Below are positions 52,904 through 60,589 of a stretch of 64,000 nucleotides of DNA, in pieces (positions within the stretch are counted from its first letter, which is position 1; every line of letters starts with the position of its first letter). The DNA comes from Trebonia sp963773105 (GTDB taxonomy: Bacteria > Actinomycetota > Actinomycetes > Streptosporangiales > Streptosporangiaceae). The translations under genes and the position numbers were made by a program. The stretch covers positions 1,116,001 to 1,180,000 of the forward strand of contig CAVZAA010000002.1 in assembly GCA_963773105.1 (NCBI GenBank). Direction: 5' to 3'. Below the pieces are notes generated by a model that made no database searches, was not told the DNA's origin, and worked only from the letters and a program-made list of their open reading frames with translations.

Positions 52904-53253
52904 CACGCGCTCCACTTCCACGCCTGGCCGGCGTTCTTCGACGGGGTGATCAGCGGGTCGTACTCCTGGCGGTAGGTCGCCCAGAACTTCACGGCCTCGA
53001 TCGCTGCGCCCTGGTACAGGTCGCGGGCGCGCCGCAGCCGCCGCGTCACCTTGCGGGCCTTCATCCGGGCCTGGAACCTGTCGCCGAGCGAGCCGCCCGC
53101 GCGGGTGAGCGTGGCCTGCAGCTCGGCGGCGGTGTAGTCGACCTCGTTGGCCAGCGCGCGGGAGATGTCCCGCAGCGCCTCGCTGTACTTCGCCACGTCC
53201 TCGGTGCCGCGCAATTCGAACGCCGATAGCCGCGGGATGGACTGGTCTGCCAT
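52903..53253 (-). CDS. Uncharacterised AICE protein upstream of traB
   Basis: 116 residues from ATG 53253 after AAGGAG. Helical and basic: DVAKYSEALRDISRALANEV, TRAGGSLGDRFQARMKARKV, VTRRLRRARDLYQGAAIEAV, then FWATYRQEYDPLITP. The stop overlaps the traB start by four bases. Similar genes precede traB in other actinomycete elements (traA-like position); function unknown. Confidence 0.7.
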   Translation of the reverse strand: MADQSIPRLSAFELRGTEDVAKYSEALRDISRALANEVDYTAAELQATLTRAGGSLGDRFQARMKARKVTRRLRRARDLYQGAAIEAVKFWATYRQEYDPLITPSKNAGQAWKWSA

Positions 53254-53323
53254 GCTGGGTAACTCCTTCGGGAGAGACCCGGGCCGGGGGCCTGCTTTGG
53301 TCGGTAACCCCCGGCCCGGGGGC

Positions 53324-54019
53324 TTAATCGGTGGTGGTGAGCTGGTTGCGCAGGTGCGCCTGTACGAGCCGCGCCTTGGGCTGGCCGACGTGGAGCTGTG
53401 TCTGTATGCGCCTGATGCCGGGCACCTTCCCTGCGGTGACGTCGGCGGCGAACATCTTCTCGGCCTTCGCCGCGTGGCCGTTGAGCTGAGTCCTGACGGT
53501 GACGGGATCGGCGGCATCTGCGGTGGCATCCGGGCTCGGTACCAAATCCGCACCCGCCGCACGGATTTCAGCCTCAGATCCGGGAGTCGAAATCGGCGCG
53601 GCTTGCGCCGGTTCGGTGCGGAGTAGGTGCGTCAGGGCGGCGCCGAAGCCGAGCGTCACCACCGGCAGGCAGGCCACCAGGACGACGACCGGCCAGGGCG
53701 CGCGTACGGCGTGCGTGGCGGCGAGCAGGTGGTAGACGATCTGCCCGGCGGCGCCGAGCACCAGGGCGCCGATCGCGGACCGGCGGGCGAACGACCGTGC
53801 GCGCTCTGGTGTGCCCGGGGTCAGCCAGGCGCCGAGCGCGTACGCGCCGTACGCTTCGACGCCGACCGGAAGCGTGATCGCGGTGTCCAGGTGCCAGGCG
53901 ACGATGCCGGGGAACGGCTGCACGAGGCCGAAGCCGCACATGCCGCCGAGCCCGACCCAGCCGGACCAGATGGCGACGGCGGCCGGGGCGGCGATGGGGA
54001 CCAGCGGCCAGCGCCTCAC
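53324..54019 (-). CDS. SpdB2-like/DUF2637-type membrane protein
   Basis: 231 residues. Three to four membrane helices in the first ~130 residues (VPIAAPAAVAIWSGWVGLGG, AIGALVLGAAGQIVYHLLAA, VVVLVACLPVVTLGFGAALT) followed by a soluble DNA-binding-like tail (GIRRIQTQLHVGQPKARLVQ). This is the layout of spread proteins (SpdB) that help plasmid/AICE DNA move within the recipient mycelium. Intact. Confidence 0.7.
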   Translation of the reverse strand: MRRWPLVPIAAPAAVAIWSGWVGLGGMCGFGLVQPFPGIVAWHLDTAITLPVGVEAYGAYALGAWLTPGTPERARSFARRSAIGALVLGAAGQIVYHLLAATHAVRAPWPVVVLVACLPVVTLGFGAALTHLLRTEPAQAAPISTPGSEAEIRAAGADLVPSPDATADAADPVTVRTQLNGHAAKAEKMFAADVTAGKVPGIRRIQTQLHVGQPKARLVQAHLRNQLTTTD

Positions 54020-54315
54020 CGGCCGTCTCCGCTCACGATGGCGTCAATTGCTTCGAGCGCGTACTGACGATCGTCCGTCTCCCAATCGAAGGCCGTGAAC
54101 ACGAGGCGGATCTCCGCCAGCTGCACCGCCGCGGCGGGGAACTGCGCGGCGGCCTGGTCGCCGCTGTCGAGTTCGTCGAGGAGGTACGTCAGCATGTCGG
54201 CGAGCCGGGCGGCCCATATCGCGATGTCGGCGGCGTCGGCGGTGCCCGCCGCGCGCCGGTAGTCGGCGACGGCCGCCGCGGCGGCGGCGCGGCGGGCCGC
54301 GAGCTCGGCGCTCAC
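54016..54315 (-). CDS. Small uncharacterised AICE protein
   Basis: 99 residues from GTG 54315, overlapping the upstream stop (GTGA) and itself overlapping the next start (ATGA), so tightly coupled on both sides. All helical: VADYRRAAGTADAADIAIWA, LADMLTYLLDELDSGDQAAA, YALEAIDAIVSGD. Not recognised. Confidence 0.65.
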   Translation of the reverse strand: MSAELAARRAAAAAAVADYRRAAGTADAADIAIWAARLADMLTYLLDELDSGDQAAAQFPAAAVQLAEIRLVFTAFDWETDDRQYALEAIDAIVSGDGR

Positions 54316-55103
54316 CGCTGGCCGTCCCACTGCGCGAGGACGCGGCGCGAGAAAGGCTCAAGGGACTGGTGCGGCCCGTCGTGGCGGGGCTCCAGCGTGC
54401 AGCCGTGGGTGCGGGACGGGTGATCCGACGGGCAGAGGCCGAAGGCCTGTGTGGCGGCGAGCTGCCAGGGCTCGTCGTCGTGGTGTCCGTCGTGCCCGGC
54501 GGGGAGGGCACACTCGGTGCCGTCGTCGCCCTCGCTACCGGCCGGGTACGGCCGCGCACCGCACAGCGTGACCGGTGGGTCGAGCGGGCGCTTGGCCTCG
54601 CGCCAGGCGATCACCGGTGCGTGGCCGGCGTCGAACAGCTTGACCCGGCTCAAAACGGTGCCCTCGCCGGTGTAGTGATGCCAGTCCGGCCCGTGGCCGA
54701 TGAAGATCCCGGCCCTGGCGCCGCAGGTCTGGCAGTACGGCTCCAGGTCGTCGCCCTCGTCGGCGTCGGGGTCGGCATAGCCGCATACCCCGCAGGTTCC
54801 GTCGAGCGGTTCGACGTAGGCCGCGCACGTCCGGCAGTCGGGCACGGTGCAGCCCATCCCGCCGCAGTGCCCGCAACCGCCTTGACCGGGGCCGCCGCCG
54901 AGCGGCCAGACCGAGCGCAACGCATCACCCGGGGTCGGGCCGAGGCCCTTCCACCGTGATCCGCTTTCGGTCGTCACATTCGCGAAGTATGCGGCGGTGC
55001 CGTCCAGGTTCCAGAGCTGGAACGAGACCTGATACCCAGCGTCGAGCAACCGGCGCACGTCTGTGCTGGTGTCGTGCGCGGGGCCGGTGTCGGCTAGCTT
55101 CAT
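54312..55103 (-). CDS. Cysteine-rich uncharacterised protein
   Basis: 264 residues from ATG 55103 after GGAGAT. The N-terminus (DVRRLLDAGYQVSFQLWNLD) resembles small AICE proteins of the DUF-type near SpdB; the middle is a string of zinc-ribbon-like pairs (CGHCGGMGCTVPDC, CGVCGYADPD, CQTCGARAG) and the end has C/H-rich segments (CALPAGHDGHH, CTLEPRHDGPH). First gene of the leftward transfer operon. Probably zinc-binding; role unknown. Confidence 0.65.
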   Translation of the reverse strand: MKLADTGPAHDTSTDVRRLLDAGYQVSFQLWNLDGTAAYFANVTTESGSRWKGLGPTPGDALRSVWPLGGGPGQGGCGHCGGMGCTVPDCRTCAAYVEPLDGTCGVCGYADPDADEGDDLEPYCQTCGARAGIFIGHGPDWHHYTGEGTVLSRVKLFDAGHAPVIAWREAKRPLDPPVTLCGARPYPAGSEGDDGTECALPAGHDGHHDDEPWQLAATQAFGLCPSDHPSRTHGCTLEPRHDGPHQSLEPFSRRVLAQWDGQR

Positions 55104-55189
55104 CGGTAGATCTCCGATCGGTGGTTCGGTTGGGGATCGATGGGCCGTCGCTGCCGTGCCAGGCAGCGGCGGCCCGCTTGCGTTCCAGG

Positions 55190-55257
55190 GCAAAAAACCT
55201 TGTACCCCACACAGTATTGGCGGATGCGGTGACTATGCAAGGGGATTGCCGTAATAT
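55190..55257. promoter_or_regulatory. Overlapping divergent promoters of the transfer operon and the RHH-like gene
   Basis: Plus strand: GTGACT (55229-55234), 17 bases, TAATAT (55252-55257), driving the gene at 55286. Minus strand: TTGCAT, 18 bases, TACTGT inside the same AT-rich island, driving the transfer operon. A regulator binding here would affect both. Confidence 0.6.
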
Positions 55258-55285
55258 CCGTGTAGGCCACAAGGAAAGAGGGACT

Positions 55286-55555
55286 ATGACCGACCGCGCC
55301 GACCACACCCCTACCGTCAAGATCCGCGTGCCTCGGTCCCTCTGGTCGGCTTACGGCCGTGTGTCCGCCCGCAAGGGCCGCGACCGCACCGAAGACCTGC
55401 TCACTCACATGTGCCGGCAGATCGAGCTTCTCGGCGACGACACCGACCGCGCCGACCTGGCCGCAGCGGAAGCCGAACTCTCCGAGCGCAGAGCCCGCAA
55501 GGGCGGCCGACCGCGCAAAGTAACGGAGAGTCGGCAGCCGGAGAACCCGGAATGA
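55286..55555 (+). CDS. Small regulator-like protein, possible ribbon-helix-helix
   Basis: 89 residues from ATG 55286, preceded by AAGGAAAGAGG. TPTVKIRVPRSLWSAYGRVS is a strand-helix start like that of RHH repressors, followed by KGRDRTEDLLTHMCRQIELL and a charged tail (ELSERRARKGGRPRK). It is divergent from the transfer operon and well placed to control it (KorSA/TraR-like position). Last gene on the right side of the element. Confidence 0.6.
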   Translation: MTDRADHTPTVKIRVPRSLWSAYGRVSARKGRDRTEDLLTHMCRQIELLGDDTDRADLAAAEAELSERRARKGGRPRKVTESRQPENPE

Positions 55556-55808
55556 ACCGTGCGTGATACCCGGATCGCTACCGCCGGGGATGTTCCGCGA
55601 TGTTCCTGCGGCCAGATCGCCGAAAGGCGGAACGGCCGGGAAACCGGCCTGAGCTGGCAGCGATGTTCCCGCGCGCCCCGTACCGAGCACCACCTGAGGG
55701 AACTTACGGTGTTGTGACCATTTCGTGCTGTTCGCTGACAGTGTCCTCGCTCGCGGAATTACCGTGTAGCGGTGAGCAGTACCCCGCACCCCCCGATCGG
55801 ATGGCATT

Positions 55809-56528
55809 ATGACCGGTAGCCCGCTTGACCAGCCTGGCCGGATCGTCGTGGTCGATGACGATCCGACGGTGGCGGACGTAGTCGGGCGCTACCTGATCCG
55901 CGACGGACACAGCGTCCAGAGCGCGCGCGACGGCTACGAGGCACTCCGCCTGATCGAGGAGCGCCCGCCCGACCTGGTGGTGCTTGACCTGATGCTGCCG
56001 GGCATCGACGGCCTCGAGGTCTGCCGCCGGCTGCGCGAGCGGTGGCCCATCCCGGTGGTGATGCTGACCGCGCTCGGCGATGAGAACGACCGGCTGGCCG
56101 GGTTCGAGATCGGCGCCGACGACTACGTGACCAAGCCGTTCAGCCCGCGCGAGCTGGCGATGCGGGTCCGCTCGGTGCTCCGCCGGGCCCGCAGCAGCGG
56201 GCTGCCGGACAAGCCGGATCAGGGGGTCATCGCCAACCAGGGGCTCTCGGTCGACCTGGCCGCGCACGAGGTCAGGATCGGCGGCAACCTGATTCAGCTC
56301 ACCTCGCGCGAATATGACCTGCTCCTTTTCCTGATGCGCAACCCGAGGCAGGCATTCACCAGGGAGCAGCTGCTGAGCGAGGTGTGGGGCTGGACGTTCG
56401 GCGACACCTCGACCGTCACCGTGCATGTGCGGCGGCTGCGGGAGAAGCTGGAACCCGATCCGACCATTCCCCGGCGGATCGTCACCGTCTGGGGCGTCGG
56501 CTACCGCTACGAGCCGGGGCCGTCGTGA
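55809..56528 (+). CDS. OmpR/PhoB-family response regulator
   Basis: 239 residues. Receiver domain with the acidic pair in VVVDDDPTV, phosphoacceptor Asp60 in LVVLDLMLPG, Thr in VVMLTALG and Lys in YVTKPFSP; winged-helix output (LTSREYDLLLFLMRNPRQ, VTVHVRRLREKLEPDP, VWGVGYRYEP). The stop overlaps the kinase GTG start, so they form one operon. First host gene to the right of the AICE. Confidence 0.93.
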   Translation: MTGSPLDQPGRIVVVDDDPTVADVVGRYLIRDGHSVQSARDGYEALRLIEERPPDLVVLDLMLPGIDGLEVCRRLRERWPIPVVMLTALGDENDRLAGFEIGADDYVTKPFSPRELAMRVRSVLRRARSSGLPDKPDQGVIANQGLSVDLAAHEVRIGGNLIQLTSREYDLLLFLMRNPRQAFTREQLLSEVWGWTFGDTSTVTVHVRRLREKLEPDPTIPRRIVTVWGVGYRYEPGPS

Positions 56529-57757
56529 TCGCGGGCCCGACCGGGGGCGTGGCCGCCGCTTCCGCGGCGGGCATGGCGCCCGTCAGCGTTGTCTCCGTGA
56601 TCGCGTGGGTGGCGGTGGCGGTCGTGGCGACGGCCGTCGCCGGGCTCGCAGCCCTGCGGCTGCTCGCGCGGCGCTCGGTCGGCCTGCACGTCGCGCTCGT
56701 CGCGGTGGTGTGCGTCATCACCGCCATGATCACCATCGGCGAGATCTCCGTCATCATGCTCTCGCCGGGCGATCGCGCAGTGATGCTCGAGCTGATGGGC
56801 GTCTCGGGTCTGGCCAGCCTGGTCGCCTCGTACTTCGTGGGCCGCGCGGTCAGCCGGGCGAGCGGCGCGGTGCTCGCCTCGGTCCGGCAGGTCGACGACA
56901 GCGGAATCTACACGCCGCCCGACGTGCCCCTCCCGGCCGAACTGGCCGAGCTGTCGCAGGGACTCGCCGAGGCGCACGAGCGGATCGGCCAGGCGCGGGC
57001 GCGCGAGCAGGCATTTGAGGCCAGCCGCCGCGAGCTCGTCGCCTGGGTCAGCCACGACCTGCGCACTCCGCTGGCCGGGCTGCGGGCGATGGCTGAGGCG
57101 CTGGAGGACCAGGTGGTGATCGACCCGCGCGAGGTCGGCCAGTACCATTCCCAGATCCGCATCGAGACCGAGCGGCTGGCCGCGATGATCGACGACCTCT
57201 TCGAGCTGTCCAAGATCCACGCCGGGGCGCTGCGCCTGTCACCGCGCGTGGTCGGCCTCGAGGACCTGATCGCCGATGTCGTCGCCAGCGCCGCCCCGGT
57301 CGCGCGGGCGAAGCGGGTCAGGCTCACCGGGTCTGCCGTCCGCGGGATGCCGGTGCTGATCGACAGCGCCGAGTTCGGCCGTGCGGTCAGGAACCTGGTG
57401 ATCAACGCGATCAGGCACACGCCGCCGGACGGCACCATCGAGATCCTGGGCGAGCTTCGGTCCGGGTTTGCCTGTGTCAGCGTGGCCGACGAATGCGGTG
57501 GAATCCCGCTCGATGACCTGCCTCGGGTCTTCGACGTGGCGTTCCGCGGCGAGAGCGCCCGCACCCCTGACCCGTCCGGCGGGGCCGGCCTCGGGCTGTC
57601 CATCGCCCGTGGCATCGTCGAAGCGCACTCGGGTGAGATCAGCGTGCTTAACACCGGCCCCGGCTGCCAGTTCGTGATCACGCTCCCGCTGGCCCGGGTG
57701 CCCCAGCCCCCCGCCTTCCGCCGGGCGCCGTCGTGGGCGGCCCAGGCGGGGCGCTGA
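56525..57757 (+). CDS. Sensor histidine kinase
   Basis: 410 residues from GTG 56525. Two membrane helices close together (VIAWVAVAVVATAVAGLAAL, VALVAVVCVITAMITIG) and a third hydrophobic stretch leave little outside domain, so it may sense a membrane signal. Then a coiled region, the H-box ELVAWVSHDLRTPL (His about 177), N-box NLVINAIRHTPPDG, and G boxes DECGGIP and GAGLGLSIARGI. Partner of the response regulator. The signal is unknown; genes downstream (glycosyltransferase) may be targets. Confidence 0.92.
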   Translation: MIAGPTGGVAAASAAGMAPVSVVSVIAWVAVAVVATAVAGLAALRLLARRSVGLHVALVAVVCVITAMITIGEISVIMLSPGDRAVMLELMGVSGLASLVASYFVGRAVSRASGAVLASVRQVDDSGIYTPPDVPLPAELAELSQGLAEAHERIGQARAREQAFEASRRELVAWVSHDLRTPLAGLRAMAEALEDQVVIDPREVGQYHSQIRIETERLAAMIDDLFELSKIHAGALRLSPRVVGLEDLIADVVASAAPVARAKRVRLTGSAVRGMPVLIDSAEFGRAVRNLVINAIRHTPPDGTIEILGELRSGFACVSVADECGGIPLDDLPRVFDVAFRGESARTPDPSGGAGLGLSIARGIVEAHSGEISVLNTGPGCQFVITLPLARVPQPPAFRRAPSWAAQAGR

Positions 57758-57831
57758 CACGCAGTCGCTGACGGGCCCGGCCGTCACATTTCCGTAACCC
57801 AGGAAAGCAGGTCAATCCGGCGCGACGCCGC

Positions 57832-57846
57832 TAGCGTCGGCGCCAT
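57832..57846 (+). promoter_or_regulatory. -10 box and start-codon remnant left of the group II intron
   Basis: TAGCGT (57832-57837), seven bases, then ATG 57845. This is the leaderless layout seen at other genes here, but the ATG is directly followed by intron sequence. It is probably the original promoter and start of the DUF2064 gene. Confidence 0.45.
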
Positions 57847-58215
57847 GTTGCGTCCTGAAAGCTGGCCCAGGCTTACAGGTGTGAGTCCTGTCCGGGTAGG
57901 CACCGGAGCGCCCGGTAGCAGGCCCCGGTTCGTCGTTGAGAGGCGGCGGGCTGAGCGGGGTGTCAAAAGCCTCTTTGGAGGGAGCAAGCGCGCGGGCCGC
58001 AGCGTTAAGCGAACCTTGCAGCCTCGTCAGACGTATAGCGGAGGAGCTGAGCCGGTCATGTCGCGGCGAAGGCCATGTCCGGCGGGCCCTGTTCCGGGGT
58101 CAGCCTGCCGGGTCCTCCCGGGGTACGGAGGGCGGCACGCGCGCACAGTCTGGGCCGGAACAGGAGAGGCCCGTCTGCCCGGCCTTCGTCGGGCGAAGAC
58201 CAGGCGTATAAGCCG

Positions 58216-59742
58216 ATGGTGAAGTCGCCTGGAGGGCAGCGGGAGTCCGAGAGGGCCGTAGTACCGCTGATCGGCGTGCAACAGAACGCGCCGGGAGGGA
58301 AGGGCCCTCACTTTGATCATGCTTTCCGCGAGGGTAAGCGCCAGGGCATGGCCGGGTCCTCCCGGTCCAATTCCCCCGGCGGGCCGCTGGCCCGTCGTAG
58401 CGGGTTCGCGCCGCCGCCGGTCCCCGGTTTGGTGCGGGCGAACCCTGTGAACGTGCGAGAACTGCAGCGGAAGCTATGGGCTGCGGCCAAGCAGTCTCCG
58501 GAGCGCCGGTTCCACGCCCTGTATGACCGTGTTCACAGGGGTGACGTCCTGTGGGAGGCGTGGTGCCGCGTGCGGGCCAACCGGGGAGCTGCCGGGGTGG
58601 ACAAGATCACCCTGGCATACGTGCAGGAAGAGTACGGGGTCGAGCGGATGCTCGCGGAACTCCAGGCTGACCTGCGCGAGGGCACGTACCGTCCCGCGCC
58701 CGCCAGGCGCGTGGACATCCCGAAGCCAGACGGCGGCAAGCGGCCGCTCGGTATCCCGACGGTCCGCGACAGAGTGGCGCAGCAGGCCGCGAAGATCGTG
58801 CTGGAGCCCATCTTCGAGGCGGACTTCCTTCCGTGCTCGTTCGGGTTCCGGCCGAAGCGGTCGGCTGTGCAGGCGATGGAACGGCTCAGGACCGGGTTCA
58901 TCGCCGGGCGCTGCTTTGCCGTGGAGTTCGACATCCGGAACTTCTTCGGCGAGATCAGCCATGAAAGGCTGCTGGCCGAGGTCGGGCGGCGGGTGTCGGA
59001 CCGGCGGGTGCTGAAGCTGGTCCGCCTGTGGCTGCAGGCAGGGGTGATGGTGGACGGGAGCCTCGAGCGGACGGTCGCCGGGACTCCCCAGGGCGGCGTC
59101 ATTTCGCCGTTGCTGGCCAACATCTACCTGCACGTCCTGGACCGCGAGCTCGCCGCACGCAATGTGGGCGAGCTGGTGCGCTATGCCGATGACGGCGTGG
59201 TGCTGTGCCGCAGCGCGGCGCAGGCCCGGGCGGCCCTGGACGCCGTGGAGGAGATCCTCGGCGGCCTGGGGCTGCGGCTGCACCCGGATAAAACGAAGGT
59301 AGTCGATCTCAGGAAGGGCCGGGAGGGGCTGGACTTCCTCGGATGCCATTTCCGCGCCCGCATGTCGGGGCGCCTGTGGGAGCAGAGGCGGGTCATCCGC
59401 TACTACCTGCACCGCTGGCCCTCGCAGCGGGCGATGAAAAGCCTCCGGGAGAAAGTGCACGCCCGCACCGGCCGCAACCGCGTGGGAGCGGACATCCGCG
59501 AGGTGATCGCGGACCTGAACCCGCTGCTGCGCGGCTGGGGGAACTACTTCCGCACCGGGAACGCCGCCATCAAGTTCACCCAGGTCGACCAGTATGTCGT
59601 GTGGCGGCTCCGCACCCTGATGGTCAGGAAACGGGGCCGGAACCTGCACGCCGGGCAGGCCGACGCGTGGACAGAGGACTGGTTCAACGGGCACGGGCTC
59701 TACAGGCTCCGCGGCACGATCCGCTATCCGAAGGCAGCGTAA
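58216..59742 (+). CDS. ltrA: Group II intron reverse transcriptase/maturase
   Basis: About 508 residues from ATG 58216 (MVKSPGGQRES); ATG 58348 (MAGSSRSNSPGG) is an alternative. RT blocks: AAGVDKITL, RPLGIPTVRDRVAQQA, EADFLPCSFGFRP, VEFDIRNFFGEISH, GTPQGGVISPLLANIYL, the catalytic YADD in LVRYADDGVVL, and LHPDKTKVVDL. Then the maturase X/GIIM domain: NPLLRGWGNYFRTGNA and FTQVDQYVVWRL. No HNH endonuclease domain is seen at the end, which fits classes that insert at replication forks or terminators. It promotes splicing and retrohoming. Intact. Confidence 0.93.
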   Translation: MVKSPGGQRESERAVVPLIGVQQNAPGGKGPHFDHAFREGKRQGMAGSSRSNSPGGPLARRSGFAPPPVPGLVRANPVNVRELQRKLWAAAKQSPERRFHALYDRVHRGDVLWEAWCRVRANRGAAGVDKITLAYVQEEYGVERMLAELQADLREGTYRPAPARRVDIPKPDGGKRPLGIPTVRDRVAQQAAKIVLEPIFEADFLPCSFGFRPKRSAVQAMERLRTGFIAGRCFAVEFDIRNFFGEISHERLLAEVGRRVSDRRVLKLVRLWLQAGVMVDGSLERTVAGTPQGGVISPLLANIYLHVLDRELAARNVGELVRYADDGVVLCRSAAQARAALDAVEEILGGLGLRLHPDKTKVVDLRKGREGLDFLGCHFRARMSGRLWEQRRVIRYYLHRWPSQRAMKSLREKVHARTGRNRVGADIREVIADLNPLLRGWGNYFRTGNAAIKFTQVDQYVVWRLRTLMVRKRGRNLHAGQADAWTEDWFNGHGLYRLRGTIRYPKAA

Positions 59743-59764
59743 CCATGTCAAGAAGATCATCGGT

Positions 59765-59797
59765 AAGCCGTATGCGGGAAAACCGCACGTACGGATT
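59765..59797 (+). ncRNA. Group II intron domain V
   Basis: AAGCCGTATGCGGGAAAACC followed by GCACGTACGGATT folds into the conserved 34-base hairpin: AGCCGUAUGCGG pairs with CCGCACGUACGG-like sequence around a GAAA tetraloop. It carries the AGC catalytic triad. Confidence 0.88.
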
Positions 59798-59849
59798 GAA
59801 AGGGGGATGGGGAAACGGGCCGTCACAGGCACCGCGCCCCTGACTACCA

Positions 59850-60524
59850 ATGGAAACCGCCTTCGAAACCGCCCCGGGAAGCCAGGTCATCGTCATCGCC
59901 GAGGCGCCGGCGCCGGATCGGGTCGACAACTGGCTGTCGCCGCCGCTGCCCCCGCAGCAGGCGGCCCTCGTCGCCGAGGCGGCGCTGGCCGACACGCTCG
60001 ACGTGGTGGCGGCGGCGCCGGTTACCGAGCGGGTGGTCGCGCTCGACGGGGCGCCCGGCGCCTGGCTGCCGGTCGGGTTCCGGGTGTTCGGGCAGCGCGG
60101 CGGCGGGCTGGACGAGCGCCTGGCGGCCGCCCTCGCGGACGCTTACGCGGCCGTGCCGCTGCCGATGGTACTCATCGGGACCGATACGCCACAGGTAACG
60201 GCGGACATGCTCGGCGACGCGGTCGCCTCCCTTGAATCGGGTGAAGCGGACGCGGTCTTCGGGCCGTCGGCCGACGGCGGGTTCTGGCTGCTCGGCCTGC
60301 GCCGGCCGGACCGCTCGCTGCTGGCGGGCGTCCCCATGTCGGCGCAGGACCCCGGCCGCGTCCTGCTGGAACGACTGGCCGGGGCCGGGTTGCGCGTCGC
60401 GCTGGCACCTCGGCTGACTGAGGTGAACACGCTCGAGACGGCCGAGCAGGTCGCACACCAGATCCCGGCCTCGCGCTTTGCCGGCGCCTTCTCCGCGTCC
60501 GCGAGGGGCCGGAGCGCGGCCTGA
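59850..60524 (+). CDS. DUF2064/TIGR04282-type glycosyltransferase, with degenerate nucleotide-binding motif
   Basis: 224 residues. The core fits the family: LIGTDTPQVTADMLGDAVAS, DAVFGPSADGGFWLLGLRRP, VPMSAQDPGRVLLERL. Yet the start, which in the family reads about KAPVPGRVKTRL, is here EAPAPDRVDNWL, losing the Lys/Gly/Lys/Arg residues expected to hold the nucleotide-sugar phosphate. Activity is therefore doubtful or altered. The start codon coincides with the 3' end of the group II intron; the original start was probably ATG 57845. It belongs with the two-component pair and the methyltransferase at 39.6 kb. Confidence 0.78.
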   Translation: METAFETAPGSQVIVIAEAPAPDRVDNWLSPPLPPQQAALVAEAALADTLDVVAAAPVTERVVALDGAPGAWLPVGFRVFGQRGGGLDERLAAALADAYAAVPLPMVLIGTDTPQVTADMLGDAVASLESGEADAVFGPSADGGFWLLGLRRPDRSLLAGVPMSAQDPGRVLLERLAGAGLRVALAPRLTEVNTLETAEQVAHQIPASRFAGAFSASARGRSAA

Positions 60525-60531
60525 AAGCAGT

Positions 60532-60571
60532 GGACCGCTGATCCGCGCGCCCAGGCGGGGATCAGCGGTCC
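60532..60571. terminator. Bidirectional hairpin terminator
   Basis: GGACCGCTGATCC and GGATCAGCGGTCC make a perfect 13-bp stem with a 14-base loop between two convergent genes. Confidence 0.8.
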
Positions 60572-60589
60572 GCTATTGTCGCGCTTCGG

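Larger units (their letters stand above)
40478..55555. mobile_element. Actinomycete integrative and conjugative element (AICE), prim-pol type, partly decayed
   Basis: The stretch from the integrase to the small RHH-like gene has the full AICE set: tyrosine integrase, repressor, excisionase, prim-pol replicase with DUF3987 helicase, SpdB-like and FtsK/TraB-like transfer genes. Ends are approximate: the flanks are the methyltransferase start (40245) and the response regulator start (55809). No exact direct repeat long enough to name attL/attR was found. Replicase, helicase and translocase are frameshifted many times. Confidence 0.8.
57847..59851 (+). mobile_element. Bacterial group II intron
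   Basis: Starts at about GTTGCGTCCTGAAAG (compare the GUGCG start of bacterial introns), carries a maturase/reverse transcriptase gene and ends with domain V (59765-59797) and domain VI. Taking G57847 and the AT at 59850-59851 as the ends satisfies the G...AY rule and puts an A (59843) eight bases before the 3' end, the usual branch distance. Splicing would join AT to GGAAACC and restore the DUF2064 start codon. Ends are inferred, plus or minus a few bases. Confidence 0.7.

Noticed and set aside
52342..53229. Plus-strand 295-codon frame opposite traB
   Set aside because: Ala/Arg/Pro shadow sequence; the minus strand carries recognisable translocase pieces.
40339..55726. attL/attR from shared ACCATTTCGT (40339 and 55717) and CTTACGGTNNTGTGAC (40356 and 55703)
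   Set aside because: The matches are short, one is imperfect, and their order differs between the two sides, so they cannot be a simple direct-repeat core. An element-free locus is needed.
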